Positions 23,743 to 31,345 of a stretch of DNA of 64,000 nucleotides are shown piece after piece; position 1 is the stretch's first letter, and each line of letters opens with the position of its first letter. The DNA lies in NCBI GenBank assembly GCA_015075185.1, contig JABTUW010000009.1, forward strand, positions 1 through 64,000. Direction: 5' to 3'. The stretch comes from Anaerolineales bacterium. Lineage in GTDB: Bacteria > Chloroflexota > Anaerolineae > 4572-78 > J111. The position numbers and the translations under genes are program-made. Below the pieces are notes generated by a model. That model saw only the letters and a program-made list of their open reading frames with translations. It did not search any database and was not told the origin of the DNA.

Positions 23743-23840
23743 GGCAGGTCACTCGTTGAGGGAATAGCCAGGCCGAATTTTGGCAGGAGTGGAGTGGTTT
23801 GGCAAATTGGCCTGACGTGTTTTGTGCGGTGGCAAACGGA

Positions 23841-23869
23841 TTGTAAGCCTAACAAAATTATGTTATACT
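23841..23869 (+). promoter_or_regulatory. Promoter of small RNA copy A
   Basis: TTGTAA (23841-23846), 17-base spacer, TATACT (23864-23869). The second RNA copy at 38743-38583 has the same promoter geometry, including the shared spacer end ATTATGT. Confidence 0.75.
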
Positions 23870-23875
23870 GAACCC

Positions 23876-23993
23876 AACAAAAAGCCCCGCGCCAACGGGG
23901 CTTGGCCCGGATCAGGTGGAGTAAGCACCAGCCCGGTTTGTTTCGTGCATGGTAGCATATTTGCGCCGCCTGGTCAAAGGGCGGCGTTTTTTG
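23876..23993 (+). ncRNA. Structured small RNA or leader, copy A
   Basis: About 118 bases from the predicted start to the T-run of an intrinsic terminator (CGCCGCC 23964-23970 with GGCGGCG 23980-23986). It contains a first stem (GCCCCG with CGGGGC), the core GGCCCGGATCAGGTG ... CACCAGCCCGG, and a GCATGGTAGCA segment. The core, promoter and terminator recur at 38743-38583. Both copies lie upstream of and co-oriented with a gene (here WD40, 155 bases on). Family not recognised; not SRP RNA because the GGAA loop and AGCAG motif are absent. Confidence 0.7.
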
Positions 23994-24008
23994 TTTAAAA
24001 ACTACAGA

Positions 24009-24034
24009 TACGGCTATTAAATTTAATCGCCGTA
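24009..24034. repeat. 26-bp near-palindrome related to 18981-19006
   Basis: TACGGC at 24009 to GCCGTA at 24034 with an AT-rich centre and one mismatch. It shares its outer arms (ACGGCTATTAA) with the perfect palindrome at 18981-19006. It stands between small RNA copy A and the WD40 gene. Confidence 0.5.
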
Positions 24035-24151
24035 CCTCCGGTATCAAAATTGTTGGGTGGTTTGTCGGGATGGCATCATTTCATCAGTTGATACTAATGC
24101 TTGCTTCAAGTTTTCCAGATGATTTCTAGATTATTCCGTTTAGGCTAGATT

Positions 24152-25525
24152 ATGTCAAAGCAAGACGAGCTGAACATACTTTTACACAATTACAGCAGAC
24201 GGTTACAAAAACTAAAAGAGATACAGTCTTTAAAGGGAATAAATACAGAACCTGAAACCCTGTTAGAAATCGAAGATATAGAGGAACAGCTTGCTCAGCT
24301 TGAAATTGAATTACAAAAAGGTACAATAGGCCCTGGTGATGTTACTCCTTCCGATTTGAGCAATACACATTTATCCCCAAAAACCCGAATTCTAATCGTC
24401 ATCTCGTTGGCAGTTATTGGTGCAGTCAGTACTATCCTATTAATACTTAATACTGACAAGGCACCATTTGGACCCCCAAGAATTACGTTTTCTCCAACAA
24501 AAACAGCAACGGAACTCGTCTCAATCACTATTACGCCCAACTCAACTTCTGTTCCCACCACTTCGCCAGCAGAAGCACTATCTCCTAATATCCAAGCTAC
24601 ATTCACTTCAAGTGCAGATGTTATCAGTTTGGATCTCGTACGCACTTTCCAAGCCCATAGCGGTGATGTTAGCAGTGTTGCATTTTCTCCAGATGGGAAG
24701 TTGCTAGCATCAACTTCCCAAGATGGAACAACGGTGCTTTTGAATATCTCTAACGGTGGTGTGCTTTATACTTTAGAAGGACATACACACGGGCCTTGGA
24801 GTGTAAATTTCTCACCAGATGGCGAGTTACTCGCTGTAGGTGGTGGTGATGGAGATGATACAGTCTTGGTATGGAAAGTCAGTGATGGTTCATTACGGCA
24901 CACATTAAAAGGTCATACGGGAGGAATATCTAAAGTTGTCTTTTCACCCAATGGAGTAATGTTGGCCTCTGGAGCAATCGACAATACCGTACGGATATGG
25001 GATGTGGCTGACGGAAAATTGCTCCACGTCTTGCAAGAGAAAGGGTGGATTAATGGATTGGCCTTTTCACCTGATGGTAATATTTTAGCCTCTGTATCAG
25101 ATGAAGTACGATTGTGGCAAGTAAGTGACTGGTCTCTACTTAAGATATTTCATGGAATGAATGAGACTCCCTCGCTGCATGGAGTAGCTTTCACGCCAAA
25201 TGGTGCTATTTTAGCTTCTGGAGCATTCGGAGGCACTTCGGTTTATCTATGGCGCACAAGTGATGGAGAATTACTTGACACCCTCGTATGGCACATTAAC
25301 AAAGGGGCACGGATAACGGACATGTCCTTCTCTCCTGATGGAAATATCTTGGTTCTAACAGTCTCTAATAACATACATCTATGGGACATTAGGAGTAGAA
25401 AACCATTATTTATAACAGAAGTATCTCGTGGTTCAGGTGTTGTTTTAGCCTACTCTCCAAATGGGCAACTCATTGCACTGGGATTAAAGGATGGCAGTGT
25501 GCAATTGTGGCAAGTGCTTGAGTGA
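24152..25525 (+). CDS. Membrane WD40-repeat protein with N-terminal adaptor motif
   Basis: 457 residues. Residues about 8-55 form a charged helical motif ('SRRLQKLKEIQSLKGI' and 'LLEIEDIEEQL') almost identical to the tail of the response regulator at 3080-3673. A single membrane segment follows at about 79-99, then a Ser/Thr/Pro linker, and from about 155 to the end at least six WD40 repeats with 'FSPDG.LLAS' and 'D..V.LW' signatures, forming a propeller presumably outside or on the far side from the adaptor. Much AT-richer than its neighbours, indicating recent transfer. Such adaptor-plus-WD40 proteins belong to bacterial conflict or signalling systems (family knowledge); the specific role is inferred. 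No effector domain is attached. Confidence 0.8.
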   Translation: MSKQDELNILLHNYSRRLQKLKEIQSLKGINTEPETLLEIEDIEEQLAQLEIELQKGTIGPGDVTPSDLSNTHLSPKTRILIVISLAVIGAVSTILLILNTDKAPFGPPRITFSPTKTATELVSITITPNSTSVPTTSPAEALSPNIQATFTSSADVISLDLVRTFQAHSGDVSSVAFSPDGKLLASTSQDGTTVLLNISNGGVLYTLEGHTHGPWSVNFSPDGELLAVGGGDGDDTVLVWKVSDGSLRHTLKGHTGGISKVVFSPNGVMLASGAIDNTVRIWDVADGKLLHVLQEKGWINGLAFSPDGNILASVSDEVRLWQVSDWSLLKIFHGMNETPSLHGVAFTPNGAILASGAFGGTSVYLWRTSDGELLDTLVWHINKGARITDMSFSPDGNILVLTVSNNIHLWDIRSRKPLFITEVSRGSGVVLAYSPNGQLIALGLKDGSVQLWQVLE

Positions 25526-25774
25526 AGATGACCACCTAACAAAAATTTTCAACCCGACCGCCCAACCTAGGTTTTTTGTATAGGGGTGTTTAATTGAAAG
25601 TGGTTTCGCTGGCAAAATTGCATGTAATTCGGGTTGTATTGGCCTGGAGTGGTGTTTGTACTCCAATCTGACTTTTAGACAATGGCTTTAAGGGCAGCGG
25701 GTTAAAATTGGCGTTAGCCCGACTCCTTCGCTGACTAAACACAAAGCTCCTTTCCACGCCAGAAGAAGACTTTG

Positions 25775-26311
25775 TTACTTCTCTCTCTCCTTCAAAGCGT
25801 TTTCATATGCAGCCCGCAGCCGCTTGAACTCATCGGCGTCGCCGCCCACATCAGGATGGTGGATTTTCGCCAGCGCTCGATAAGCATTGACAATCTCGGC
25901 CCGGCTGGCCGTCCGGCTGACGCCCAACACCTCCCACCATTCGCTGCCGCTGCCCAAGAGTAATACATTCGGGTCGAGGGGTGCCTCTAGCGCGGCAAAG
26001 ATGCGGTCAAACAAGTCCTGATATTTGACTTCGGTGTAATTGACCCCATAAGCTTCCCCAATTCGATAGGTATACTCGATAGCCAGTTGGGCCGCTCTCA
26101 AATTGTCTAAAAAATGCGGCCATTGGTTGCACTCGGAGATGTAGCGTTTGCCGTTGCGGTCAAAGTAGACCCGAACAGTGGGATCACCGCCCAGCAAATC
26201 GTAATCTACCCGCAGCGAGATAGCCTGCAATTTGATGATCGTGGCTCGCAGGTCGCGGTAAATAGTCTGCTCCGTCGCATCAAAACGGCGCGTAAGTTTT
26301 TTCTGTCTCAT
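25775..26311 (-). CDS. J-domain (DnaJ-like) protein
   Basis: 178 residues with a C-terminal J domain (about 118-176): 'WWEVLGVSRTASRAEIVNAYR' split by the usual helix II, then 'HHPDVGG' with the essential HPD. The N-terminal 115 residues are a helical region of unknown family. J-domain proteins stimulate Hsp70 ATPase; on mobile elements they recruit host chaperones for replication or assembly. Last gene of the leftward operon, starting in a 4-base overlap with the WGR gene. The gap 25526-25774 contains nothing I can assign. Confidence 0.8.
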   Translation of the reverse strand: MRQKKLTRRFDATEQTIYRDLRATIIKLQAISLRVDYDLLGGDPTVRVYFDRNGKRYISECNQWPHFLDNLRAAQLAIEYTYRIGEAYGVNYTEVKYQDLFDRIFAALEAPLDPNVLLLGSGSEWWEVLGVSRTASRAEIVNAYRALAKIHHPDVGGDADEFKRLRAAYENALKEREK

Positions 26312-26628
26312 GGTTTCCTCATTGGGGTTTCTTGAGCATTTTCATAGTCTTCCACCAATACATAGCCGCGTTTCACTTTCCGCTGGGCTAACTGACCGGC
26401 CAATGTTTCAGCTTCCTCAGCCGAAGCGCATGGCATAATCAAAAACCCGGAACGATGCCGACCAATCCTGCCCCAAACCCGGTGGACGGCATAGAGGCTG
26501 CTGATACACGGCCCTACCTCCACCCGATAGTAGCGAGCTTCATTCTTTTCGGGATTGATCCGGTGCAGCAGCATTGCTCCCCTCTTGTATCCTCCAAAGC
26601 TTCCACGTGGAATTTTATTGCTTGCCAT
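26308..26628 (-). CDS. WGR-domain protein
   Basis: 107 residues from ATG 26628 (a GTG at 26634 is an alternative). Residues about 18-98 match a WGR domain: 'RINPEKNEARYYRVEV', the name-giving 'VWGRIGRHRSG', and the helical end 'AEEAETLAGQL..RKVKRGYV'. WGR domains bind nucleic acid ends and occur in PARPs and small bacterial proteins. Overlaps both neighbours, so co-translated. A TTCCACGTGGAA palindrome lies inside its 5' end. Confidence 0.8.
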   Translation of the reverse strand: MASNKIPRGSFGGYKRGAMLLHRINPEKNEARYYRVEVGPCISSLYAVHRVWGRIGRHRSGFLIMPCASAEEAETLAGQLAQRKVKRGYVLVEDYENAQETPMRKP

Positions 26629-27442
26629 TGGCACTAATCAGCTCAAGCTCTGATTGAGCCGCGCCAGAGCCAGGGCAAAACCGCTGGTGTGCGTTGAGAG
26701 CGGCCTGAGTGCCAAAGGTGCGCGGGCAACCGGGACATTGTAGCTCGCTCTTAGCTGGCTCAGGCTGGCTCTGAGCGATGGGCATGCCAGCAAGAGCCGG
26801 CTCAGAGAGCCGTTCCCGACGTTCCAGGCGACGCTGAGCCAGCTCTTGCTGGCGCCGCTCCCATTCGCGCTGGCTCTCTTCTGCTTGAAAGTGGCGCTCG
26901 GCTTCTCGCTCCTGCCGCTCTCGTTCCGCTTCCTGCAAGCGATACAGGTATGCCTGCCGCTCGGCTTCCTTTTGCCGCTCGTAAGCCTCGGCCTCCTGCC
27001 GGCGCTGTTCGAGCCAGGCGGCCCGGTCAGTCTGCCACTTCTCCACCCGCTGCTGGTACTCCCGCAGTTCGTAGCCCAGCGTGAGGCTGACAAAGGCCAG
27101 CGCCGACAATGGCCCAAGGGCCAGGGTCCCCAACTGCCAGAAGTTGAAAGAAGGAGCGACCGTCGCCGCCTGGATGTAATTGTACGTGCCGGAGACAACC
27201 AGGCTAATCGAAACGGCGATCCAGATGTACCAGACCTTGGGCCGCTTGACCAGGGCCAGAGCCTCGATGATCAACCCAGCCTCAATCAGCGTGGCTGCGA
27301 AAAATGCCTGTGGGCCGCTGGCGACCTGAAGAAAGGCGTGGAACGCGGCTAACCAGAGCGCGGCCAGGCCAAAGACGACCAGGCCGGAGAGTAAGTAGAG
27401 CTGCACCGGCGCTTGCGGCCGGCTGTGGGGGTAGTTAGTCAC
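26615..27442 (-). CDS. Membrane protein with coiled coil and C2H2-type zinc finger
   Basis: 275 residues. Four hydrophobic segments (about 14-40, 45-65, 70-92 and 100-122), then a highly charged Glu/Arg coiled coil (about 130-215), and near the C-terminus a classical finger 'CPGCPRTFGTQAALNAHQRFC'-type unit with C-x2-C and a His followed by Cys/His spacing. This would place a DNA- or protein-binding finger on a long cytoplasmic stalk at the membrane. It overlaps the neighbouring membrane gene (27435) by 8 bases. A role in membrane docking of element DNA next to the FtsK-like translocase is a reasonable inference. Confidence 0.65.
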   Translation of the reverse strand: MTNYPHSRPQAPVQLYLLSGLVVFGLAALWLAAFHAFLQVASGPQAFFAATLIEAGLIIEALALVKRPKVWYIWIAVSISLVVSGTYNYIQAATVAPSFNFWQLGTLALGPLSALAFVSLTLGYELREYQQRVEKWQTDRAAWLEQRRQEAEAYERQKEAERQAYLYRLQEAERERQEREAERHFQAEESQREWERRQQELAQRRLERRERLSEPALAGMPIAQSQPEPAKSELQCPGCPRTFGTQAALNAHQRFCPGSGAAQSELELISANGKQ

Positions 27443-27956
27443 GAGATAACCGCTCCTTTCGTTGGTCCAGATTGCTCATAAAGCCGTTCATTTCGCTAAC
27501 GACTTCCCGCGAATCGCCGAGCTGCTTTTTTGGTTCAGGCAGGGCCATTCTGCCCAGGCCCTCCATGACATCACTGCGGCTGACCGGCGGGATGTTGTCG
27601 CGGACATCGTAGCCCAGGCGCGCGCCGGCCATAAAGACGGTTTTCTCCACGCTGGCCTGGTTGCTCCAGGCCCCGCTGACGACGTTGGCGATGGCCCCGA
27701 CCAGGTTGTTGAGGTGGCTGGCGACCAACTTCTCCTGGACCTTGTAAATGGTTCGAGTGGACCCCCAGGCTGACAGGACGGCCGTCACCAGCAGCATGGC
27801 CAGGGTCGCGGCGACATGGATGATCACCCCCTCCCGGTAGCCGGCCAGAGTCAAAGCGCGCGGGATCACCCCGAACTCGATGTAGAACGTCAGCGCCAGT
27901 AAGATCAGCAGCAGGACCAGGCCGCTCGTGGTCAGGATGATTTTGAAGATAGACAT
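27435..27956 (-). CDS. Two-helix membrane protein
   Basis: 173 residues: hydrophobic segments at about 7-30 and 45-68, then a soluble tail of about 100 residues with no recognisable domain. Its start overlaps the FtsK/HerA-like gene by 25 bases, and its end overlaps the zinc-finger membrane gene; the three probably form one membrane-associated DNA handling module. Confidence 0.6.
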   Translation of the reverse strand: MSIFKIILTTSGLVLLLILLALTFYIEFGVIPRALTLAGYREGVIIHVAATLAMLLVTAVLSAWGSTRTIYKVQEKLVASHLNNLVGAIANVVSGAWSNQASVEKTVFMAGARLGYDVRDNIPPVSRSDVMEGLGRMALPEPKKQLGDSREVVSEMNGFMSNLDQRKERLSRD

Positions 27957-29311
27957 AGTTGTACCCCTCGTTTCAGTAACTGCTTGTAAAGTTCGACCAG
28001 GTAAGGCTGGTCAACCTGTTTATACAACTCCGTATTGCGGCCCAGCTCCTTGACCCGTTTGGGCGGCAGGATGAAGTAGGCTCGGCCGCGCATCTCGTCG
28101 CGGTACTCCTTCTCGTTCACCTGGCGCTGCAGCGAGAGCAGGCTTTCGGCGATCAGCGCCGGCGACAGCGGCTTGGGCTGCGCCCCGCCACGGTTTGGCT
28201 GCGGCGCTCCCTGGGAGTGCCAATAAGGCGATGGCGGGTTGCTGCTGGCCGGTGGCGGTTCGAGAGGCAGCCGGTTGACAAAGGGCGCTCGGGGCAGGTC
28301 CTCGATCTCCTTTGGCGTGGTAAAGACGCCGGCGAAGCGATGGGTTCCGTCCACCGAGTTGAGTTTCAGGTCGCCCTGGCCAATCAAATCCTCGGCATGC
28401 AGGCCGCTTTTTTGACCCAATACGTAAGACAGTTGGGTGTTACCGGCCTTACCCAGAATGACCGAGTGAATCTGCTTGAACACGGCCTTGCCGTGGCCGA
28501 GCGTGTCACGGTCACTGAGCTGGGTCGCCAGCAGGTTGACCACGTTCTGCGAGCGGCCTTGCGAGACGAGGGTCATCAGGTCGGGAACCGTGTCCGGCCG
28601 GGCCGCGATCAGCGCGGCCACTTCGTCCACGGTCACAACCAGCTTGTAGGGCAGTTGGCCCATTTTGATCGAGTCCACCAGGAACTTGAGCGCCGCGGCG
28701 GCTTCGGCCGGGTCGGTGATGACCGGGTGGATCAGGTGCGGCAGTTGGCCGAAGATGCGCAGATCAATCCCGTTCTTGGCGACCTCGATCATGAGAAACT
28801 TGACGTCATCCGGCGAGTTGTTCCTGGCCAGGGTGACGATGCTGCGGCGCATGGCCACGGATTTGCCGGAGCCGGGGACGCCCAGGAACGACAGGTTGGT
28901 GCTCATGTCGTTGGCGAAGTTGATACTGACCGGCTCGTTCAGGATGTCCAGGCCGAGCGGGACCCGCAAAGCAGACCCGCGCGGCACGTTCTTCGAGGTG
29001 TAGACGGTTTTGCCGCGCTCCTCGACCGGGAGCGGGATCTGGATGCAGACGAAGCCGCGATGGACATCAATGACCACGTGCTCGCTGGCCGGCAGGCCGG
29101 CTTCCAGCTTGATATCCTCCATCAGCTTGGGATTGACGAACTCCTTGCTGGAGACCTGGATCGGTTTGATCGTCATCACCAGTAAAAACGGCGTGACAAA
29201 CACATCATCCACCACAAAACTGCCGGGCTGCCCCTGCACCGCGTTCACGGGCCACAGCCCCGTGGTGTCGTAAATTCTCAGTAATATTTTCTGTAGCAGG
29301 CTCATCATTAG
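27932..29311 (-). CDS. FtsK/HerA-type DNA translocase
   Basis: 459 residues from the ATG at 29311, chosen because GGAG lies 5 bases upstream; longer in-frame starts lack this. The motor domain (about 120-360) has Walker A 'GVPGSGKS', then 'VAKNGIDLRIFGQLPHL' and 'ITDPAEAAAALKFLVDSI', typical of FtsK/SpoIIIE, Walker B 'LVVTVDEVAALI', and 'VSQGRSQNVVNLLATQ'. The tail (about 395-459) is a basic, mostly helical region. Enzymes of this type pump double-stranded DNA; in actinobacterial plasmids a single FtsK-like protein suffices for conjugation. No other conjugation gene was recognised here. Confidence 0.85.
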   Translation of the reverse strand, partial: LMMSLLQKILLRIYDTTGLWPVNAVQGQPGSFVVDDVFVTPFLLVMTIKPIQVSSKEFVNPKLMEDIKLEAGLPASEHVVIDVHRGFVCIQIPLPVEERGKTVYTSKNVPRGSALRVPLGLDILNEPVSINFANDMSTNLSFLGVPGSGKSVAMRRSIVTLARNNSPDDVKFLMIEVAKNGIDLRIFGQLPHLIHPVITDPAEAAAALKFLVDSIKMGQLPYKLVVTVDEVAALIAARPDTVPDLMTLVSQGRSQNVVNLLATQLSDRDTLGHGKAVFKQIHSVILGKAGNTQLSYVLGQKSGLHAEDLIGQGDLKLNSVDGTHRFAGVFTTPKEIEDLPRAPFVNRLPLEPPPASSNPPSPYWHSQGAPQPNRGGAQPKPLSPALIAESLLSLQRQVNEKEYRDEMRGRAYFILPPKRVKELGRNTELYKQVDQPYLVELYKQLLKRGVQLCLSSKSS

Positions 29312-29315
29312 CTCC

Positions 29316-29342
29316 GGTAACACTGGTAACGTTGGTAACGTT
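29316..29342. repeat. Three tandem 9-bp repeats (GGTAACNNT)
   Basis: GGTAAC at 29316, 29325 and 29334, each with a 9-base period, directly upstream of the FtsK-like start. Looks like an operator array or iterons for a protein binding on one helix face. Confidence 0.5.
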
Positions 29343-29409
29343 TGCTCAGACAGGTGGGTTTTGGGCCAGAATCGCCCAAAAAGGGACACATGTTGGAGTA
29401 ACGCATGGG

Positions 29410-29529
29410 TTACGTTACCGCCCACGTAACCGCGACAATAACAATCGCGGCCACGGCCAGGGCAATTTGCCACCTGGACGGAGGGAGCACGCGCCACGCA
29501 TTACGAGGTAAGTCAATGATTTCATACAT
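29410..29529 (-). CDS. Tiny single-pass membrane protein (39 aa)
   Basis: From ATG 29529 with GGGAGG upstream: 39 residues, of which about 22-38 form a hydrophobic segment reaching the C-terminus. Start lies in the end of the upstream gene. Similar in size and style to the small membrane peptide at 23324. Function unknown. Confidence 0.5.
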   Translation of the reverse strand: MYEIIDLPRNAWRVLPPSRWQIALAVAAIVIVAVTWAVT

Positions 29530-29785
29530 CTGGCTTACCTCCCTTCGCAGCCGCCTCGATTTCGGCCTGGATCGCCGCCAGAATATCGTCACTCACCCCC
29601 TCCCACGGGCTGCGGCTGGTCAGGTCAACCTTGAATTGAACCAGGATGGCCCGCCACCGCTCCAGGCTCATGCCTGATGCAACGTGCGCCTGGGCAATGT
29701 GTAGAATTTTTTGGGCGCGTTGGGTTGAACGGAGGGGGTCCGCTTTTTTCAAAACGGGCTTTTTGGGTATCATCTTGTTTGCCAT
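29522..29785 (-). CDS. Small basic hypothetical protein
   Basis: 87 residues; first 20 Lys/Pro-rich, then helices with a central 'SLERWRAILVQFKVDL' and an acidic-Ala end. RBS CAAGGAGA upstream of ATG 29785. No family. First gene after the repeat/AT-rich region, so its promoter probably lies within 29786-29980. Confidence 0.55.
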   Translation of the reverse strand: MANKMIPKKPVLKKADPLRSTQRAQKILHIAQAHVASGMSLERWRAILVQFKVDLTSRSPWEGVSDDILAAIQAEIEAAAKGGKPDV

Positions 29786-29865
29786 CGTTGTCTCCTTGGT
29801 AGATAACTTTGGTAGAACCGGTCAGGGCGGTCCATGCCCTGGCCGGTTCGCTTTTTAACCGCCGA

Positions 29866-30114
29866 TGAAGAAGAAAAAGAATCTCTCTTCCTTATTAAAG
29901 AGATAAATATATTTAGATTCTTTATTCTTTATGCCCGGCATTGCGCTTGAACGGAACAATATGGTCCTGTTCAGCCGGCGATTGTATCCATGATGATCTT
30001 TCATGGAGCCAATAACCGGCAAAAAAATTTATCGTCACCTGTTTGTATCCATGAAGCCCGCTCATGGATACAATAGTGGCGGATTGTATCCATGAGACCC
30101 CTTCATGGATACAA
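29866..30114. other. Candidate replication origin or centromere: three 31-bp inverted repeats plus AT-rich tract
   Basis: Three units, each TTGTATCCATGA, 7 bases, TCATGGATACAA: 29982-30012 (two mismatches in the right half), 30043-30073 and 30084-30114, both perfect. Centres are 61 and 41 bases apart. The core TATCCA resembles part of a DnaA box. Adjacent bases 29866-29935 are very AT-rich. The gene for a DnaA_N-domain protein ends inside the third unit. An operator array for the downstream leftward operon is the main alternative. Confidence 0.6.
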
Positions 30115-31146
30115 TCCGCCTTCCCCGGCCATAAATTCCAGGCTGGGCCGGTACGACCCAGTTAATTGCCGGCCCTCGGCATACCCCGGTAAATCTCGCA
30201 GCAGGCTGGGCCGGGTTTCAGCTTCCCACACCGCCTGGATGTCGGACGGAAAGAGCGACGCATATCGTTCCAGCCAGCGACCGTGTTTTTCCTGATCCGC
30301 CTCGGCCAGTGTCGCCACCTGGGAGGGCGTTAGCAGGCAAAAGCGGGACCACACCTGGAGCCGCAGTTCGTGCGCCCGCGCCCGGCCCGGCGCTTTCGTT
30401 TCCTGCACCGCCACCCAGCCTTCCTCAAAGAGAACCTCTAATGCCCCTTTGCGCCAGTGGTAGCAATCCGGCAGTTTGCCCGGCTCCCCCTGCCAGCAGT
30501 GCCGGCTAAATCGCCCGCAGCATTCGGCCAGGGGCTTTTCCTCTTTGATGGACAGGCGCAGTTGGTAACAATTCTCCAACCCGCCCCGGACCGTATTGAC
30601 CCCCATGGCCAAAGCGCGGGCCAGCTCGCGCAGCCGATACCGTTTGACCGGCATCCAGCCCTGCTGGGCCTGCTCTCGTGAAATCGGATGTCCCTGAAGA
30701 TAAACCAGCAGATCAAAGGCCCGGCCCAGGAAGGGTCGCCAGAAGATATTGACGTAGTGCGGCAGCTTCAGAAAGCCCGAACTTGTCCAGACTTCCTGGT
30801 AATCAAGGTCCGTCAGAAAATTGGCCGGAGGCATGGAGACAGCCGCACTTAAACCCGCCGTTGGCTCGGCCACGCCAAAACTGAGCTCCAGTTGGCTGAT
30901 CGGACAATCTATCACACTGGCCAGGCTGCGAGCAATGGTGGACTTCAGCCGGTTTTCTTGCCACTCTTTCGCCATCGCGCTGGGGGCCAGTACCTGATAC
31001 GTCCCGTTGCCCAGCCCAACCAATTCGCTCCCCCTGATCGCAAAATCAAAGGTGGAGCGCGTGACCTGGCGCTCAATAATAGCTAATGTTTGGACCCAAA
31101 TATCCGTTTGGTCGGTCATAGCCAATCCAACTTCTTCAACAGACAT
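30103..31146 (-). CDS. Initiator-like protein with DnaA N-terminal domain
   Basis: 347 residues; ATG 31146 has AAGGAC just upstream (an alternative start is 31119). Residues about 15-90 resemble DnaA domain I: 'IWVQTLAIIERQVTRSTFDF', then 'VLAPSAMAKEWQENRL' and 'SLASVIDCPISQLEL'. The middle (about 165-205) looks like a helix-turn-helix ('YRLRELARALAMGVNTVRGG') and the remainder lacks an AAA+ motor. The DnaA N-domain binds DnaB and DiaA-like partners, so this protein may recruit the element's DnaB-like helicase to the repeats at its own 3' end. Family-level inference; could also be a replication regulator. Confidence 0.65.
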   Translation of the reverse strand: MSVEEVGLAMTDQTDIWVQTLAIIERQVTRSTFDFAIRGSELVGLGNGTYQVLAPSAMAKEWQENRLKSTIARSLASVIDCPISQLELSFGVAEPTAGLSAAVSMPPANFLTDLDYQEVWTSSGFLKLPHYVNIFWRPFLGRAFDLLVYLQGHPISREQAQQGWMPVKRYRLRELARALAMGVNTVRGGLENCYQLRLSIKEEKPLAECCGRFSRHCWQGEPGKLPDCYHWRKGALEVLFEEGWVAVQETKAPGRARAHELRLQVWSRFCLLTPSQVATLAEADQEKHGRWLERYASLFPSDIQAVWEAETRPSLLRDLPGYAEGRQLTGSYRPSLEFMAGEGGLYP

Positions 31147-31345
31147 TGTCCTTCAAAAACTTCCGTTGGTCTTGCACCAATAATTTGATCTTCTGCGCCC
31201 GCAGCAGCAGTTCCCGTACCATTTCCATCGTTTCCGGGGTATCCACTTTTTCGGCCAACGTTAAACATAGATACTCCTGTGTCCCGGCTACCGCCATCAG
31301 CTCCTCCAAAAATTCCGTGTCCACATTACTGATTGCCCTGGTCAT
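31136..31345 (-). CDS. Small hypothetical protein
   Basis: 69 residues, acidic helical, ending in an 11-base overlap with the initiator-like gene and starting in a 20-base overlap with the membrane gene upstream. No known domain; overlap suggests joint translation with the initiator. Confidence 0.5.
   Translation of the reverse strand: MTRAISNVDTEFLEELMAVAGTQEYLCLTLAEKVDTPETMEMVRELLLRAQKIKLLVQDQRKFLKDNVC

Noticed and set aside
23876..23993. SRP (4.5S) RNA
   Set aside because: The CAGG...CAGCC core is reminiscent, but the GGAA tetraloop and the AGCAG motif are missing in both copies, and two divergent copies would be unusual.
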